From assembly GCA_017555875.1 (NCBI GenBank), contig JAFZFN010000011.1:1-51996 (forward strand): 51,996 bases of DNA, in the 5' to 3' direction. This DNA comes from Bacteroidaceae bacterium. GTDB taxonomy: Bacteria; Bacteroidota; Bacteroidia; Bacteroidales; Bacteroidaceae. How positions within the stretch are numbered: position 1 is the first letter of the stretch; each line of letters opens with the position of its first letter. Positions 44,001 through 50,281 of the stretch are shown in pieces. Position numbers and translations under genes: made by a program. The notes beneath the pieces were generated by a model. The model was given only the letters and a program-made list of their open reading frames with translations, was not told where the DNA came from and did no database searches.

Positions 44001-45802
44001 CGCGGCACGGTGATGTTGGCCATGCCCTCATAGGTCATGCTACCCTTGTTGCCACCGAAGATAAGCGAGCCGATGAAGGTCTGCTGCTCAAGGTTCTCTT
44101 CCCATTGGAGCTGCGGCTTGATGTTGACCGCCACACCATCCATATAGCGCTCCATCTGATTCTCGTCAGTGAGGTCGATGTTGCTGTATTTGGTGCCAGC
44201 ATCTACGGCCTGGTACTTTGCCAACATCCCGGGAGTCACCATATTGACACCATTACTGCCGAGGAACACGCCATTGATGATGACATGCTTGCCTATCTTG
44301 AATGTAGACTTAGCTTCTGCCTGGTTGCCTTCCTTGGCCAGCGTAGCACTGTTACCACCGCAATAGACATCGCCTGTCACCACGACTCTCTTCTCCTCAC
44401 TTCCAGAGATGTGCACCAAGGTGCTCTCCACGTGGGGGCGATGGTGATAGAGCGCCTCCACAGAGCTATCATAGTCACCGATGCTATAGAGCAGGTCAGC
44501 ATCTTCGGGATGCTTGGCTACCCAAGCTTCGTTGTCAGTATAGGCATAGGAGCCGTTACCGCCACCATAGACATTGCCTATCAAGCCACCATGGATGTCC
44601 ACATTACTGCCGTGGTACACGGTGCCCGCGATATCGTTACCGCCATAGACGTTGTTGACACGGCCTGCGGTGATATACACACGGGTGGCATAGCCGGCTT
44701 GGAATTTGTGTCCGTAGAGTTCCTCCTCCTTCAAGTCGGGATCACCATTGGCACCAGGGTTCACGTCGGCAATACGGCATCCGCCATAGACGTTGTTGGC
44801 ACTCAGGTCGTCGCTCTGGATGGGCAAGATGATACCGCTGGGATGCCTCATCTCTCCGCGGTTACCTCCCGAGTAGATGTTGTTGACGGTCATCTTCTTC
44901 AGATGCCATGTGGGGCGTATGTCCATTGACTCCACATTGTTACCTCCAAAGAGACAGCCAACGTGGAAGTCGAAGTAGACAGCTCCGTTGCGGTGCTCGT
45001 GATGCTCCTCATCAAATGCGACATCACTGGCATCCTCTTCTGAAATATAGTGGAGATTATCATTGAGTGCTGTAGCGTTATCGGCATAGATGGTCGTACT
45101 TGCTGTCACGGTAGCTTCGTTACCACCGCCAAACACATGGCTATAGATACCACCACCCAGCTCAATATAGGTACGATCCAATTCAGGGCGATTGCTTACA
45201 GTAGCAATCACCGTGTGCGCATTGTCTCTTTGCTTGACGGTGTATGTGCCTTTCTCGTCGTCATAGTCATAGTCGTAAGCACCGTTACCACCACCATAGA
45301 GCGAACCGATAATCATCGGATACTGTGTGTTCGGCGTAGCATACAGTACGGCATTGAGCGAAGATTTCTCAAGTGACGGAGCTTTGGGTTTAAAAGGCTG
45401 TTCGCTTGTGCCTACCGTGAGTTCGCTTGTGCCTACCGTGCCGATGGTACCAGCGATATCATTACCACCATATACGGCATTTACCAACAGTTTTCCAGTT
45501 TGGCCCGCTCCATCGATGTTCACATAGGTATGTCCCTCCACATCGGCCATACGTGCACCACCATACACACTACCCTTGATACTACCAGCTTTGAGCACCA
45601 CCTTGGTGCTACCCTCAGCAGTCTCACTCTTCTTCAGGTCACCTACGTTACCGCCACCATATACGTTACCACCGATAACGATTTCGGCAGTGGCTTGTGT
45701 GGGTAGTATCAGTGACGTCAATATAGAGATAGCGAGCAGCACTGCGCATCGCAGTGCGCCGTGCCTCGCCGTATGGTTATATGTGGTGCTATGTGTCATC
45801 AT
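35030..45802 (-). CDS. Giant secreted VYGGG-repeat protein with T9SS-like C-terminus
   Basis: The longest gene here, about 3,590 residues (roughly 390 kDa). Starting at 45802 gives a signal peptide (CAVLLAISILTSLILPTQATA); an in-frame ATG at 45847 is the alternative. In the 45847 frame: residues about 56-1830 hold about 40 copies of V-[YF]-G-G-G/N, each preceded by a GG.v..V turn and followed by A.V.G.t.v.i strands, as in beta-solenoids. Residues about 1725-2620 carry about nine degenerate copies of a 'G..Y..G..i...eY..L...dq..F' repeat. A GLUG-like segment lies near 2890 (SGNFHGNGYTISGLDESLFG), a GWESLCLPFEADMTT motif near 3304. The last 70 residues (VVTIHSLSGQIVNRVTV, RGVYIVNNKKVAVL) resemble a T9SS type A sorting domain. 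It ends the fimbrial operon. A surface adhesin is the likeliest role. Function is undescribed as far as I know. Confidence 0.85.
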   Translation of the reverse strand: MMTHSTTYNHTARHGALRCAVLLAISILTSLILPTQATAEIVIGGNVYGGGNVGDLKKSETAEGSTKVVLKAGSIKGSVYGGARMADVEGHTYVNIDGAGQTGKLLVNAVYGGNDIAGTIGTVGTSELTVGTSEQPFKPKAPSLEKSSLNAVLYATPNTQYPMIIGSLYGGGNGAYDYDYDDEKGTYTVKQRDNAHTVIATVSNRPELDRTYIELGGGIYSHVFGGGNEATVTASTTIYADNATALNDNLHYISEEDASDVAFDEEHHEHRNGAVYFDFHVGCLFGGNNVESMDIRPTWHLKKMTVNNIYSGGNRGEMRHPSGIILPIQSDDLSANNVYGGCRIADVNPGANGDPDLKEEELYGHKFQAGYATRVYITAGRVNNVYGGNDIAGTVYHGSNVDIHGGLIGNVYGGGNGSYAYTDNEAWVAKHPEDADLLYSIGDYDSSVEALYHHRPHVESTLVHISGSEEKRVVVTGDVYCGGNSATLAKEGNQAEAKSTFKIGKHVIINGVFLGSNGVNMVTPGMLAKYQAVDAGTKYSNIDLTDENQMERYMDGVAVNIKPQLQWEENLEQQTFIGSLIFGGNKGSMTYEGMANITVPRDVVIYEKVVGGCNDANVRESAYNAAYEGGVTGSGTGTVGKQTNVKVNLTVNAYLIPKTLVNRDGKFVLDWDLTDIIGYETYDNQLKASRTFQKANIYGGCFNSGIINGGTVINISKPLIHPDVFDANIVVDGETFKAKDILLATGEDVYGSALAVYGAGFGANSEVRGNTLINFTGEASVLLAFGGGEQGVVTGSTEVYFDPDMLFPADPDYSIAPKINVYKAYGAGYAGPVKGNSTLNLHAGGVLRAFAGACNANIEGYTTAIVGYRDEEGDQYNYGKPYVANAVFGGNDFGGQIKGETKRDIKVTLPDGSFKTMQVLSQTYLQYLSGTIEKAVYGGSYGSYDYNERGVYSRGDPNGSPAFTTEIKSDDVDVIATNTFVHIDSKSRDTKDVIGYAAFVDRTAITGVMGGGRGYANLPGYVTVNQTYVLINGTDYTQRTDEAPMAYRVYGGGNLSLVHNTRIDAYSGTVERIFGGTHGVKTVSTKDNVAYNVGNTLINYYEGMKYDLTNVFGAGANSGTDKAVINLYGGRVYDVHGGAFTEGYTLATEINVPAGSTIQAHAIFGGGMGEEERRPCDVGISEINYESADASVELGLFGGNNNARATAETRITLNVPLRNKVGNLQTVYGGGYGAATVAGFTRIDLKDGAQVAHVYGGGKEGKVYNHYNYYQPSVDDKDSEAYAIADYYSKAPHRHANWINGKIQPDATAPKILDDDTKNTHIIIHKGAVVEKTAFGGGEGITAYVAGETRVDLLGGLVKQDIYGGGDAGDMPRMKAGVLGYIAGEKQTIGTECRILGGQVRKVFGGGLNGGIEGNTHVIIGVVEPLPSEEFTNVFPEDEVDAGSSLAPQLRDHNGLTFYYGIPAVQRNVYGGSERATVSGTSTVDMYNGYIGYEYAGIGKAATPIGDYHPVLDLDDDLAVREFEDEGNVYGAGYGEGAIAINTWVNLYGGTVRNSVYGGGEIAAVGEGSVTALGRSKATITTPGSAQVRIYGGLVMGDVFGGGRGYTYTHTYTGEDSPYKTTRLYTDGYVFGKTDVEIYRGTIGTAETLLEGRGNVFGGGNIGYVYSAGVKYTDATDKATAKINGHYYTDNSYSERSEDCRVHISVRCLALEDVQIGDKTFEKGSYVPTEYLDLLPHNDARWESLDDEGVTIYNAVFAGGNVSSGSDVVYANAVTVYGNATAAVVDAFDKDLINIGGEHIGGLYGDGNLTFVDGYRELNLTNYGTSHDYLASTIDEATYSDLSARDKAFYELNKDAVNDQIYRRLDGRMINTLQRADFCGIFGSRVLLHGAQDRVPDKVDYTNYAINRVGEISLNREIVGGTIHGTYFGIYNVANFLGAFTSDVMFDENHSDATSYYEYKETNLGNDLRNRGEALHTVAQASGVYLELVKELDANGNKVYGPITGVLELDLINAATGEGGGYVYAKKEYGKRSEVKPELAKQFVLSDANQEAITQSAFTYNQSEIQPMQTSGNFIHSEKHIVDDMFSEGVHYWYIRGDYYLHTLVVSAYAGSAQTFVNSITVPLPFSEKSNGEMQMLSVQPNWYTYYKTYNSQNDYQVLKLGESIQIDGKEYQLNDPISDWEYSQLTTQEKKHFVPVTYVAITDAILNGMSYKTGQVLLPNAYQNLLTLDAKTEEVFRISNEMSKDAGYVLNHVMSNPLDWDKTPPTFLCNKGGVYGQQSYTEEDLIGKAIYEEHQRVADKYTDAAIFEAAYIATEDVTFTTVDATTRTVFAGSYIDATIFGKINPDDTAKGKFERAYYCANTIEVEDKVFILNGELISATRYEELAALDFDVEDYFSEAYVCTQSGLYGGKEFEKGVNCDALKYVSLPSDQRVNFTYNYDALDLFSTDFSEDLTLYHEPFYENLDVNFSATYTGKNKKLAKLDATGTGYVGYDITNGTVLNRAEFELILNEQSHYEPVNVKTPGTYHIASEEFEYANVIYYIGKVVPNDVYEDLSTDHKAKCEAKTFGTEGTYYYCAEVYRSADGKQSVSKGTIKTQDEYNALKNDQKDFVIENVPTLATAKLYVPRESDIYNLSKDRVVSVAYKYRYNEPKADGTHDVRVERHIVNVNIQFRNGQPTIGTLAEPGTVLPNSVIGLSVPAVIPGAYEVIGSGWEIYKSQADAESHQNGAVYKNNATRMYWYQNGYYVAYYTKTYLGRTYSNAVPLNIANYHRLGEVMNHKVDDVNEYMYIDHEDVKEPSKIYLDDEEYASTSIAAGSEKNDLDYLYDLYKATTDGRLDQTKVGNCHFMDFILRSNIAPKMYADWNSIGDKDKCFSGNFHGNGYTISGLDESLFGYLCGEVYNLGVTGSFIGGGVADNGGDPSGGYAENCWVYTSGNPEGSKAVIGDGGSVVNSYYRADNGFTVTGGNGTAKSQAEFDMGEVAYLLNAFYLDKRFRANNTDASDDNLMKYVEIYFANGDFRYADGSVPTEMDVRYDAEKHTYVPIYPDDYIFFGQQLTYVPDPVLAQEMNTEVHESLPGRIDKTLVDGVERIVISNSNRVYRAPAYKQSMRIDKVYFNTFAYFANNCNGQPIHSNLTAIDFTGDNDFVYKGTEGDYRPYLDYEGLEHVNFTDLTSNLLIYADPINDAASYAVLKDLYVPVLIFGKKVGEEYVNKYNELGKQDNIGNVHGHLVDLVVDGSGNRSYVARRHHFLVDKEDFNAPIAYTFDNGYYMWHQRTPAHYTEGEGKGWESLCLPFEADMTTTQDKGQITHFYEGSTAYHEYWLRELESVTTGTETSALFRCPDAGTQSLVVKNTFLYDYYYSYNDDKDDNGDNYQDYYQQEYRTYPKYPNIEAYKPYIMAFPGVRYYEFDMSGLFVPEHTGDDIAKLAPQVVTFVSVNNAKIAITDVALAEQKAKVGDYSYTGALINEPIGSNYVLDGKGEKFTYSGALVPFRAYMSASSDAAPRHILIGNAGQEEEPTEEILQRGLKIWGKGEAIYIESTLEYEAVVTIHSLSGQIVNRVTVKPMSKEVVPVSSRGVYIVNNKKVAVL
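45400..45440 (-). repeat. 21-bp tandem duplication in the giant gene
   Basis: GTTCGCTTGTGCCTACCGTG occurs twice with a 21-base period, in frame, giving the protein a doubled VGTSELT-type segment (residues about 136-150). Perfect identity suggests a recent slippage event. Confidence 0.85.
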
Positions 45803-45850
45803 CTTGTTCCTGTTCTGAAAGTTCTTGCTCTGCTCTACACATCTCAACTC

Positions 45851-46843
45851 CTACTCTACCACCAGCGCATCGCTATCCAGATCTCCATCGGAGAGGACGT
45901 AGAGATAGCTGGGTACGAGGGGGATATAGAGTTTGTAATTGGTTGCTTCACTCAGCTTTCCGCTAATCTTCTTGATGCTGTTCTCGGCCACGGCGTCGGG
46001 TCGTGTGAGGTTGCCCTTGGCATCGTAGACGTCGTAGGTGACGCGCATCCTCAGGCCAGAGATCTCCATCTCGGGGCAGAAGTAGCAGGTGCTGGGCGCT
46101 TTGGCATTGGCCTTGCCCTGTTGCTCGAGGACAACAGGGCTCTCGGTCTCTTCATAGAAGGTCACCGCACTGGCCATCTCGGCACCCTCGGACCAAATTG
46201 TCGTGTGTGTGGCAGAGGGGTCGGTGGCAGAGGGGTCGGTGTAGGTTACCGTGGCGGTGTAGGCTTTGTTGGGGTGTATGAACTCCACCTTCTTGATCTT
46301 GATGGTGCGCAGCTTGGCATACTCCGCATCGTTGATGTAGAAGTAGGGTGTCACGCGGGCCATCAGGTGGTCCATCTCGAGGTATATATCTTTTTTATCT
46401 ACTCCATTACTGATGGTTACCTGTTCTGGCTTTATCACCATGGCGTTGCTGGCGCTCATGCCCGCCAGGCCAGGCAGTGTCATGACAAGGTCGTCCTTAT
46501 CAAATGTAGCGCCACTGTTATAGGGCATGTATCCATAGATGGTGTAGGCACCCTGCTCGAGCTTGAGCGAGGTGGTGAGTGTCTTGCCGTTCCACACGAG
46601 TGTAGAGGGGGTGACGTAGTTGTTGCCCTCGTAGCTGGCATGCACAAACAGTCCTGCGGTGAAGCTCGGATGCGAAGCGTCGATGTTGGCATAGCCACGG
46701 CTCACCACTCGCTCCTCTTGCATGTAGGCGCGGAAGTTCACGCTGCAAGGCCCCACGTAGGGCTCCTCCTTGCGACACGATGCCAATGTCAAGGTCAGCA
46801 ATGCTATGCTAGCTGCTATGTATATCTTTTTCACTTTCATCAT
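45851..46843 (-). CDS. FimB/Mfa2-like fimbrial lipoprotein
   Basis: A 330-residue lipoprotein: MMKVKKIYIAASIALLTLTLASC gives the lipobox Cys, followed by a FimB/Mfa2-type beta-sandwich pattern (VNFRAYMQEE near the N-terminus; GAYTIYGYMPYNSG; KKDIYLEMDHLMARVTPYFYI; NYKLYIPLVPSYLYVL). Mfa2/FimB proteins anchor and limit the length of the fimbria in the outer membrane, which fits its place after two fimbrillin genes. It could also be a minor tip subunit. A DPSAT pentapeptide is duplicated through a 15-bp DNA repeat. Start at 46843 (or 46840) is chosen for the signal peptide; the longer frame would overlap the previous gene. Confidence 0.75.
   Translation of the reverse strand: MMKVKKIYIAASIALLTLTLASCRKEEPYVGPCSVNFRAYMQEERVVSRGYANIDASHPSFTAGLFVHASYEGNNYVTPSTLVWNGKTLTTSLKLEQGAYTIYGYMPYNSGATFDKDDLVMTLPGLAGMSASNAMVIKPEQVTISNGVDKKDIYLEMDHLMARVTPYFYINDAEYAKLRTIKIKKVEFIHPNKAYTATVTYTDPSATDPSATHTTIWSEGAEMASAVTFYEETESPVVLEQQGKANAKAPSTCYFCPEMEISGLRMRVTYDVYDAKGNLTRPDAVAENSIKKISGKLSEATNYKLYIPLVPSYLYVLSDGDLDSDALVVE
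46209..46238 (-). repeat. 15-bp tandem duplication in the Mfa2-like gene
   Basis: GTGGCAGAGGGGTCG is repeated twice without change, adding a second DPSAT unit to the protein. In-frame and probably recent. Confidence 0.85.
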
Positions 46844-46871
46844 CTTTTTCTTGATCCGAGATATTTCTTCC

Positions 46872-47858
46872 TCACCAGTTATGCTTGTCATCTTCATCCA
46901 CCTCGATGTCCTGCCCATCCTGCACCTCTATCCACTGCTCGATTTCGAGCGAGGGTTCGATGACGGCTCCTTGGCCCAACGAGAGGGTGAGCACATAGCG
47001 CTTGCCCGCCTCCAGCTGCTTGATGCCCGTGTCGGCCGTACCCTCAGATGAGTTTCCATTCGCGGTATAGCCCACCTCCACTAGTATGTTGCTGCTCCCT
47101 TTGAAGGGCACTACCAGATGCTTGGCGCCTGGCGTAGCCTCGGGGTTACTAGTAATCTCCTCGCCCGCATTGCTGTATGCGTTCTTCGATGCAGCGGACT
47201 CGACACCGCTCCATGTCGAGCTAGCAGGTGTGGTGTAGTCGAGGGTATAGGTAGCCGTACCATCGGCAGTGGGCACGTTCTGATACGTCAGCGATGTGAG
47301 CTTATAGGTATTTTGGAACGAGGCGCTGCGCACGACTCTTACTACGAGCTGGGCGTAGAGGTGATTGAAGGTGAGGTCCACCTGTCCGCCATACGTATTG
47401 AGATAGGTGGTGGCTGCTCCCTGCGAGGTGGCCACCACAACATCGGTCTCTTTGCCATCGATGAGTTGCCACTGGGGCAGGGTGATGGTGAGTGTGCGTG
47501 TGTCATCATTGTGCGTGTAGCTGCATCCGTTCTGTTCGGTTGCAGGGGCGTAGGCAGCAAAGTAAAATATAGCAGAGGAATCCCAATACTTCTTGGGGGT
47601 GTACTCCCATGCACTACCATTAAGAGTGACCAACTGGTTTGCAAACACCATTTGGCTTACTGGGCCTTGCTTGTAGCCATATACGGCAAACTCGCTGAGG
47701 TCGTCGGCATCTTCGATGAGTGCACGTGTCACCGACTGTGCAACCATGCCGATAGCATGCTGCTCCACATTCGGGTCGCTCGGGTGTGAGTTTCTGTTGC
47801 AACCCTGCAGGGTGAGGGCAGCCATACCTATAATATATATATATGTACGTGCGCGCAT
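46872..47858 (-). CDS. Fimbrillin-family lipoprotein (accessory subunit)
   Basis: A 328-residue exported lipoprotein: MRARTYIYIIGMAALTLQGC provides the lipobox. The mature protein has the fimbrillin pattern: a strand with TRALIEDADDLSEFAVYGYK, IFYFAAYAPA, the central TFNHLYAQLVVRV, and a C-terminal KRYVLTLSLGQG strand followed by an acidic tail (DIEVDEDD). 'HxxA/SxV/LxV' after 'F/L-x-F' is typical for FimA/Mfa-like subunits. It probably forms a minor or tip subunit. Start at 47858 avoids translating through the hairpin at 47881-47912. Spacing to the next gene is 28 bases. Confidence 0.78.
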   Translation of the reverse strand: MRARTYIYIIGMAALTLQGCNRNSHPSDPNVEQHAIGMVAQSVTRALIEDADDLSEFAVYGYKQGPVSQMVFANQLVTLNGSAWEYTPKKYWDSSAIFYFAAYAPATEQNGCSYTHNDDTRTLTITLPQWQLIDGKETDVVVATSQGAATTYLNTYGGQVDLTFNHLYAQLVVRVVRSASFQNTYKLTSLTYQNVPTADGTATYTLDYTTPASSTWSGVESAASKNAYSNAGEEITSNPEATPGAKHLVVPFKGSSNILVEVGYTANGNSSEGTADTGIKQLEAGKRYVLTLSLGQGAVIEPSLEIEQWIEVQDGQDIEVDEDDKHNW

Positions 47859-47880
47859 CGTTAGTTTTTTCTTTCGTAGT

Positions 47881-47912
47881 AGCCAAGTGGGGACATTCAA
47901 CCCCACTTGGCT
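47881..47912 (-). terminator. Intercistronic hairpin after the main fimbrillin gene
   Basis: AGCCAAGTGGGG and CCCCACTTGGCT form a perfect twelve-base stem with an eight-base loop, between the fimbrillin stop (47935) and the next start (47858). No U-run follows, so partial termination or protection of the upstream mRNA is likelier than full termination. It would give more major subunit than accessory proteins. Confidence 0.65.
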
Positions 47913-47934
47913 TAATAGGACTGTGATACGTAGA

Positions 47935-48882
47935 TTAGTTCTCGATAGTCTTATCTACATCAGTTGTTGTCCAACCAGTTGTCATTGCAGCGCTGAACTC
48001 AATGTAAGCAGCACCTACTGTGAAATTGAAAGTAGTGTGTGTGTTTTGTGCCAAAACCTGGCTAGCAACCTCTACAGGCTTCTCATACTCCAAAGCACCG
48101 ACCTTATAGGTCAATAGGAATGTCAACGTTGCTGTTTGAGGAACAATGAGGAAAGACGCTGCATCATCTGTCGCAGTAGTAGTAGCATTGTACACACCTG
48201 CTCCTGCATTGTAAACATCAGTATAGTCCGCTGTACCATCACCAGTAATCGTCCATGTTGGAGTAGCATTGCTAGCGAATGTACCGGCACCAGTCTTCCA
48301 ACCTTTCATTTGGATTCTGTTAATTGTAACATCCGCACTACCAGTTACAGTTACAGAAACTTTAGACATGATGTGCTTGAAATCCAAGGTTACCAATCTC
48401 GCTGCGCTTGAAGGGATAGTTTGAGTCTCTGCTACAAGATAATCTGTAACGTCTGCAGCATAACCCGACTGAGCGCCACCAATAGAATACACACCTTCAT
48501 GGCTGAGAGAACCTGTAGCTGTTTGGGGGGCAATAGCACCAAACAAGTAAGTCTTATCTTCTTCCCAGGGTTTCAAGGTTGTTTCATCATGAGCATAAGA
48601 CCACTTCAGTGTCCCTTCTACGGTAACCCAATCCACATTGTCACCATTAAAGACAACATCTTCGGCGGTGGAACCAGTGTAACCCCAAACATTGAAACCT
48701 ACATTCTTCAAAGCATCAAGGTCTGCAATCTCAGCACGAGTTGACTTACCAGCAAAACCCTCAAAACCGATGGTCTGAGAGGCATTGCTCTCTACAACAG
48801 CAGCTTCGTTAACGAAGTCTGTCTGTGAGCATGCTGCGAACATGGTTGCAGCAGCTGCCATCAAAAAATAACTCTTTTTCAT
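47935..48882 (-). CDS. Fimbrillin-family protein, probable major subunit
   Basis: A 315-residue lipoprotein precursor: MKKSYFLMAAAATMFAACSQ with lipobox Cys18, then an N-terminal region (SQTIGFEGFAGKSTRAEIADLD) where Arg49 is a plausible gingipain-like processing site as in FimA/Mfa1. Fimbrillin markers are VWGYTGSTAED, YLFGAIAPQ, LDFKHIMSKVSVTV and the closing TTFNFTVGAAYIEFSAAMTTGW. The protein is rich in Thr, Ala and Val, with few charged residues. The gene looks less GC-rich than its neighbours, consistent with high expression or a separate history. First of two fimbrillins and the one followed by a strong hairpin, so it is the best candidate for the shaft. Confidence 0.82.
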   Translation of the reverse strand: MKKSYFLMAAAATMFAACSQTDFVNEAAVVESNASQTIGFEGFAGKSTRAEIADLDALKNVGFNVWGYTGSTAEDVVFNGDNVDWVTVEGTLKWSYAHDETTLKPWEEDKTYLFGAIAPQTATGSLSHEGVYSIGGAQSGYAADVTDYLVAETQTIPSSAARLVTLDFKHIMSKVSVTVTGSADVTINRIQMKGWKTGAGTFASNATPTWTITGDGTADYTDVYNAGAGVYNATTTATDDAASFLIVPQTATLTFLLTYKVGALEYEKPVEVASQVLAQNTHTTFNFTVGAAYIEFSAAMTTGWTTTDVDKTIEN

Positions 48883-48974
48883 AATGATAAAAATTAGTTG
48901 GTTAATAAATAAATGAATTAATACGTTTTTTCTTTCTTGATTAATGGTTAATATCTGTGTTTACGCTCTCTGCA

Positions 48975-50159
48975 TTAAATTTCAATCTCGACATTCTCAT
49001 CATTCTCCCATTGACTCACAGTGGGACTAAATCCTCCTGTAGGTTTATGGTTGATGATGCTATCAGGTATCTCCTTGGTGACATCGAGGAGTATGGTGAT
49101 GACACCTCCAGTGGGGTGCTGCTGCATCTGTTCGGTGACGTTGCTCTGCATGACGTAGGTGATGCCATTGTGCAGGCGCAGTCCTATGCCGAGGTAGGTA
49201 GAGTCCTTCACCATCACCTCCTCACCTCGGGTGAGGGCCCGCATGGGCACGATGCCTGGGAGTCCCCAGGTCTGCACACGAGCACCGATGATGTCGGCCA
49301 CGGTGTCGGTGCCGTCGGGCAGCGTCACAGCATGCTCCAGAGCCATGGGTGCGACAAGGTCTTGCGTGAGCGACACGGGCGTGTCGTGGGTCTGCCCCGT
49401 GAAGAGGTCCACGCCAGCAGCCAAGCCGTTGGCGGTGATACCGCTGTAACTGGTCACGATGGTGTCGCCCTTGTCGGTGCGGTTGTTCTTGAGGATGACC
49501 TGATATAGATATATATAGGTGTAGGGCTGCAGCGAAGCCTCCATCTTGCAGACATAGGTGACTGAGCCATCTTCGTTGCGCTCGATGATGTAGTCTTCGG
49601 GGTCGTCGGAGATGTAGATGTCATCGATGAGCGTGCCGAAGAGCTGGTCGGGCTCGTTGTAGCCCACCTGACTACGGGTGTACTTGGCACGCGAATTGGT
49701 ACGTGTGGTGACATTGAAGGTGGCAAAGTCGCTATTGTTCTGGCGGTGCTCCTCACGGTCGGTGAAGTGGATCCACTCGGTGTCGTCGTTGTAGAGGAGC
49801 ATGTCGTAGTACTCCTTCGTGGTGAGCTGCACGCGACCTCCCTTGTTGCTGACGTGGCGGTCATAGTGCCAGCGGAAGCGCTCCATCGCGTCGTCGAGCT
49901 GATAGGCGATGACATGCACACCTGTAGGCTCGGTGTAGCCGATGGGGCCATACTTGGCCTCGTCCCAAGGATATTGCCACTGCGTCTGCCAGTCCATTCC
50001 CCACAACATCTCGAGGCGGAGGTCAAACTCGGCCGTAGCGATGCTGACATTACCATGCTGCACCAGATAGAGCGGCTTGCGCTGGCAACCGGTGATGAGG
50101 CTCGTGAGCAGCAGGACTACGAACAACATGGGGGCGATATGTCGGGTGAAACGGTTCAC
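48975..50159 (-). CDS. DUF5119 family lipoprotein of the fimbrial operon
   Basis: A 394-residue lipoprotein. The start is GTG at 50159: it supplies the basic n-region (MNRFTRH) to the hydrophobic stretch MLFVVLLLTSLITGC with its lipobox. The mature protein matches DUF5119 (YLVQHGNVSIATAEFDLRLEMLWGMDW, GVHVIAYQLDD, YIYLYQVILKNNR), a Bacteroidales family found in fimbrial clusters and predicted to be a fimbrillin-like two-domain beta protein. It could be an assembly or anchor protein. A heptamer-repeat region of about 120 bases precedes it. Confidence 0.82.
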   Translation of the reverse strand: MNRFTRHIAPMLFVVLLLTSLITGCQRKPLYLVQHGNVSIATAEFDLRLEMLWGMDWQTQWQYPWDEAKYGPIGYTEPTGVHVIAYQLDDAMERFRWHYDRHVSNKGGRVQLTTKEYYDMLLYNDDTEWIHFTDREEHRQNNSDFATFNVTTRTNSRAKYTRSQVGYNEPDQLFGTLIDDIYISDDPEDYIIERNEDGSVTYVCKMEASLQPYTYIYLYQVILKNNRTDKGDTIVTSYSGITANGLAAGVDLFTGQTHDTPVSLTQDLVAPMALEHAVTLPDGTDTVADIIGARVQTWGLPGIVPMRALTRGEEVMVKDSTYLGIGLRLHNGITYVMQSNVTEQMQQHPTGGVITILLDVTKEIPDSIINHKPTGGFSPTVSQWENDENVEIEI

Positions 50160-50160
50160 G

Positions 50161-50275
50161 GTTTGAATTCTGAATTTTGAATTATGAATTCTGAATTGGG
50201 AATGTATTATGAATTATGAATTTTGAATTATGAATTCTGAATTGGGAATGTATTTTGAATTTTGAATTGCTTTTT
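50161..50275. repeat. Heptamer repeat block in the fimbrial operon
   Basis: The gap between the DUF3575 and DUF5119 genes is almost wholly made of 7-base units GAATTCT, GAATTTT, GAATTAT and variants. A longer unit of about 50 bases containing GAATTGGGAATGTATT is itself repeated twice. Unstable copy number could alter coupling of the two genes. Confidence 0.8.
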
Positions 50276-50281
50276 GGTTTT

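Noticed and set aside
41276-44929. Long plus-strand frames opposite the giant gene (236 to 393 codons)
   Set aside because: They are by-products of the biased codons of the VYGGG repeats; composition is unlike real proteins and no start signals are seen.
45753-46963. Long plus-strand frame of 400 codons opposite the Mfa2-like gene
   Set aside because: It is the antisense shadow of genes with clear signal peptides and family patterns; the 'protein' is low-complexity H/G/V-rich.
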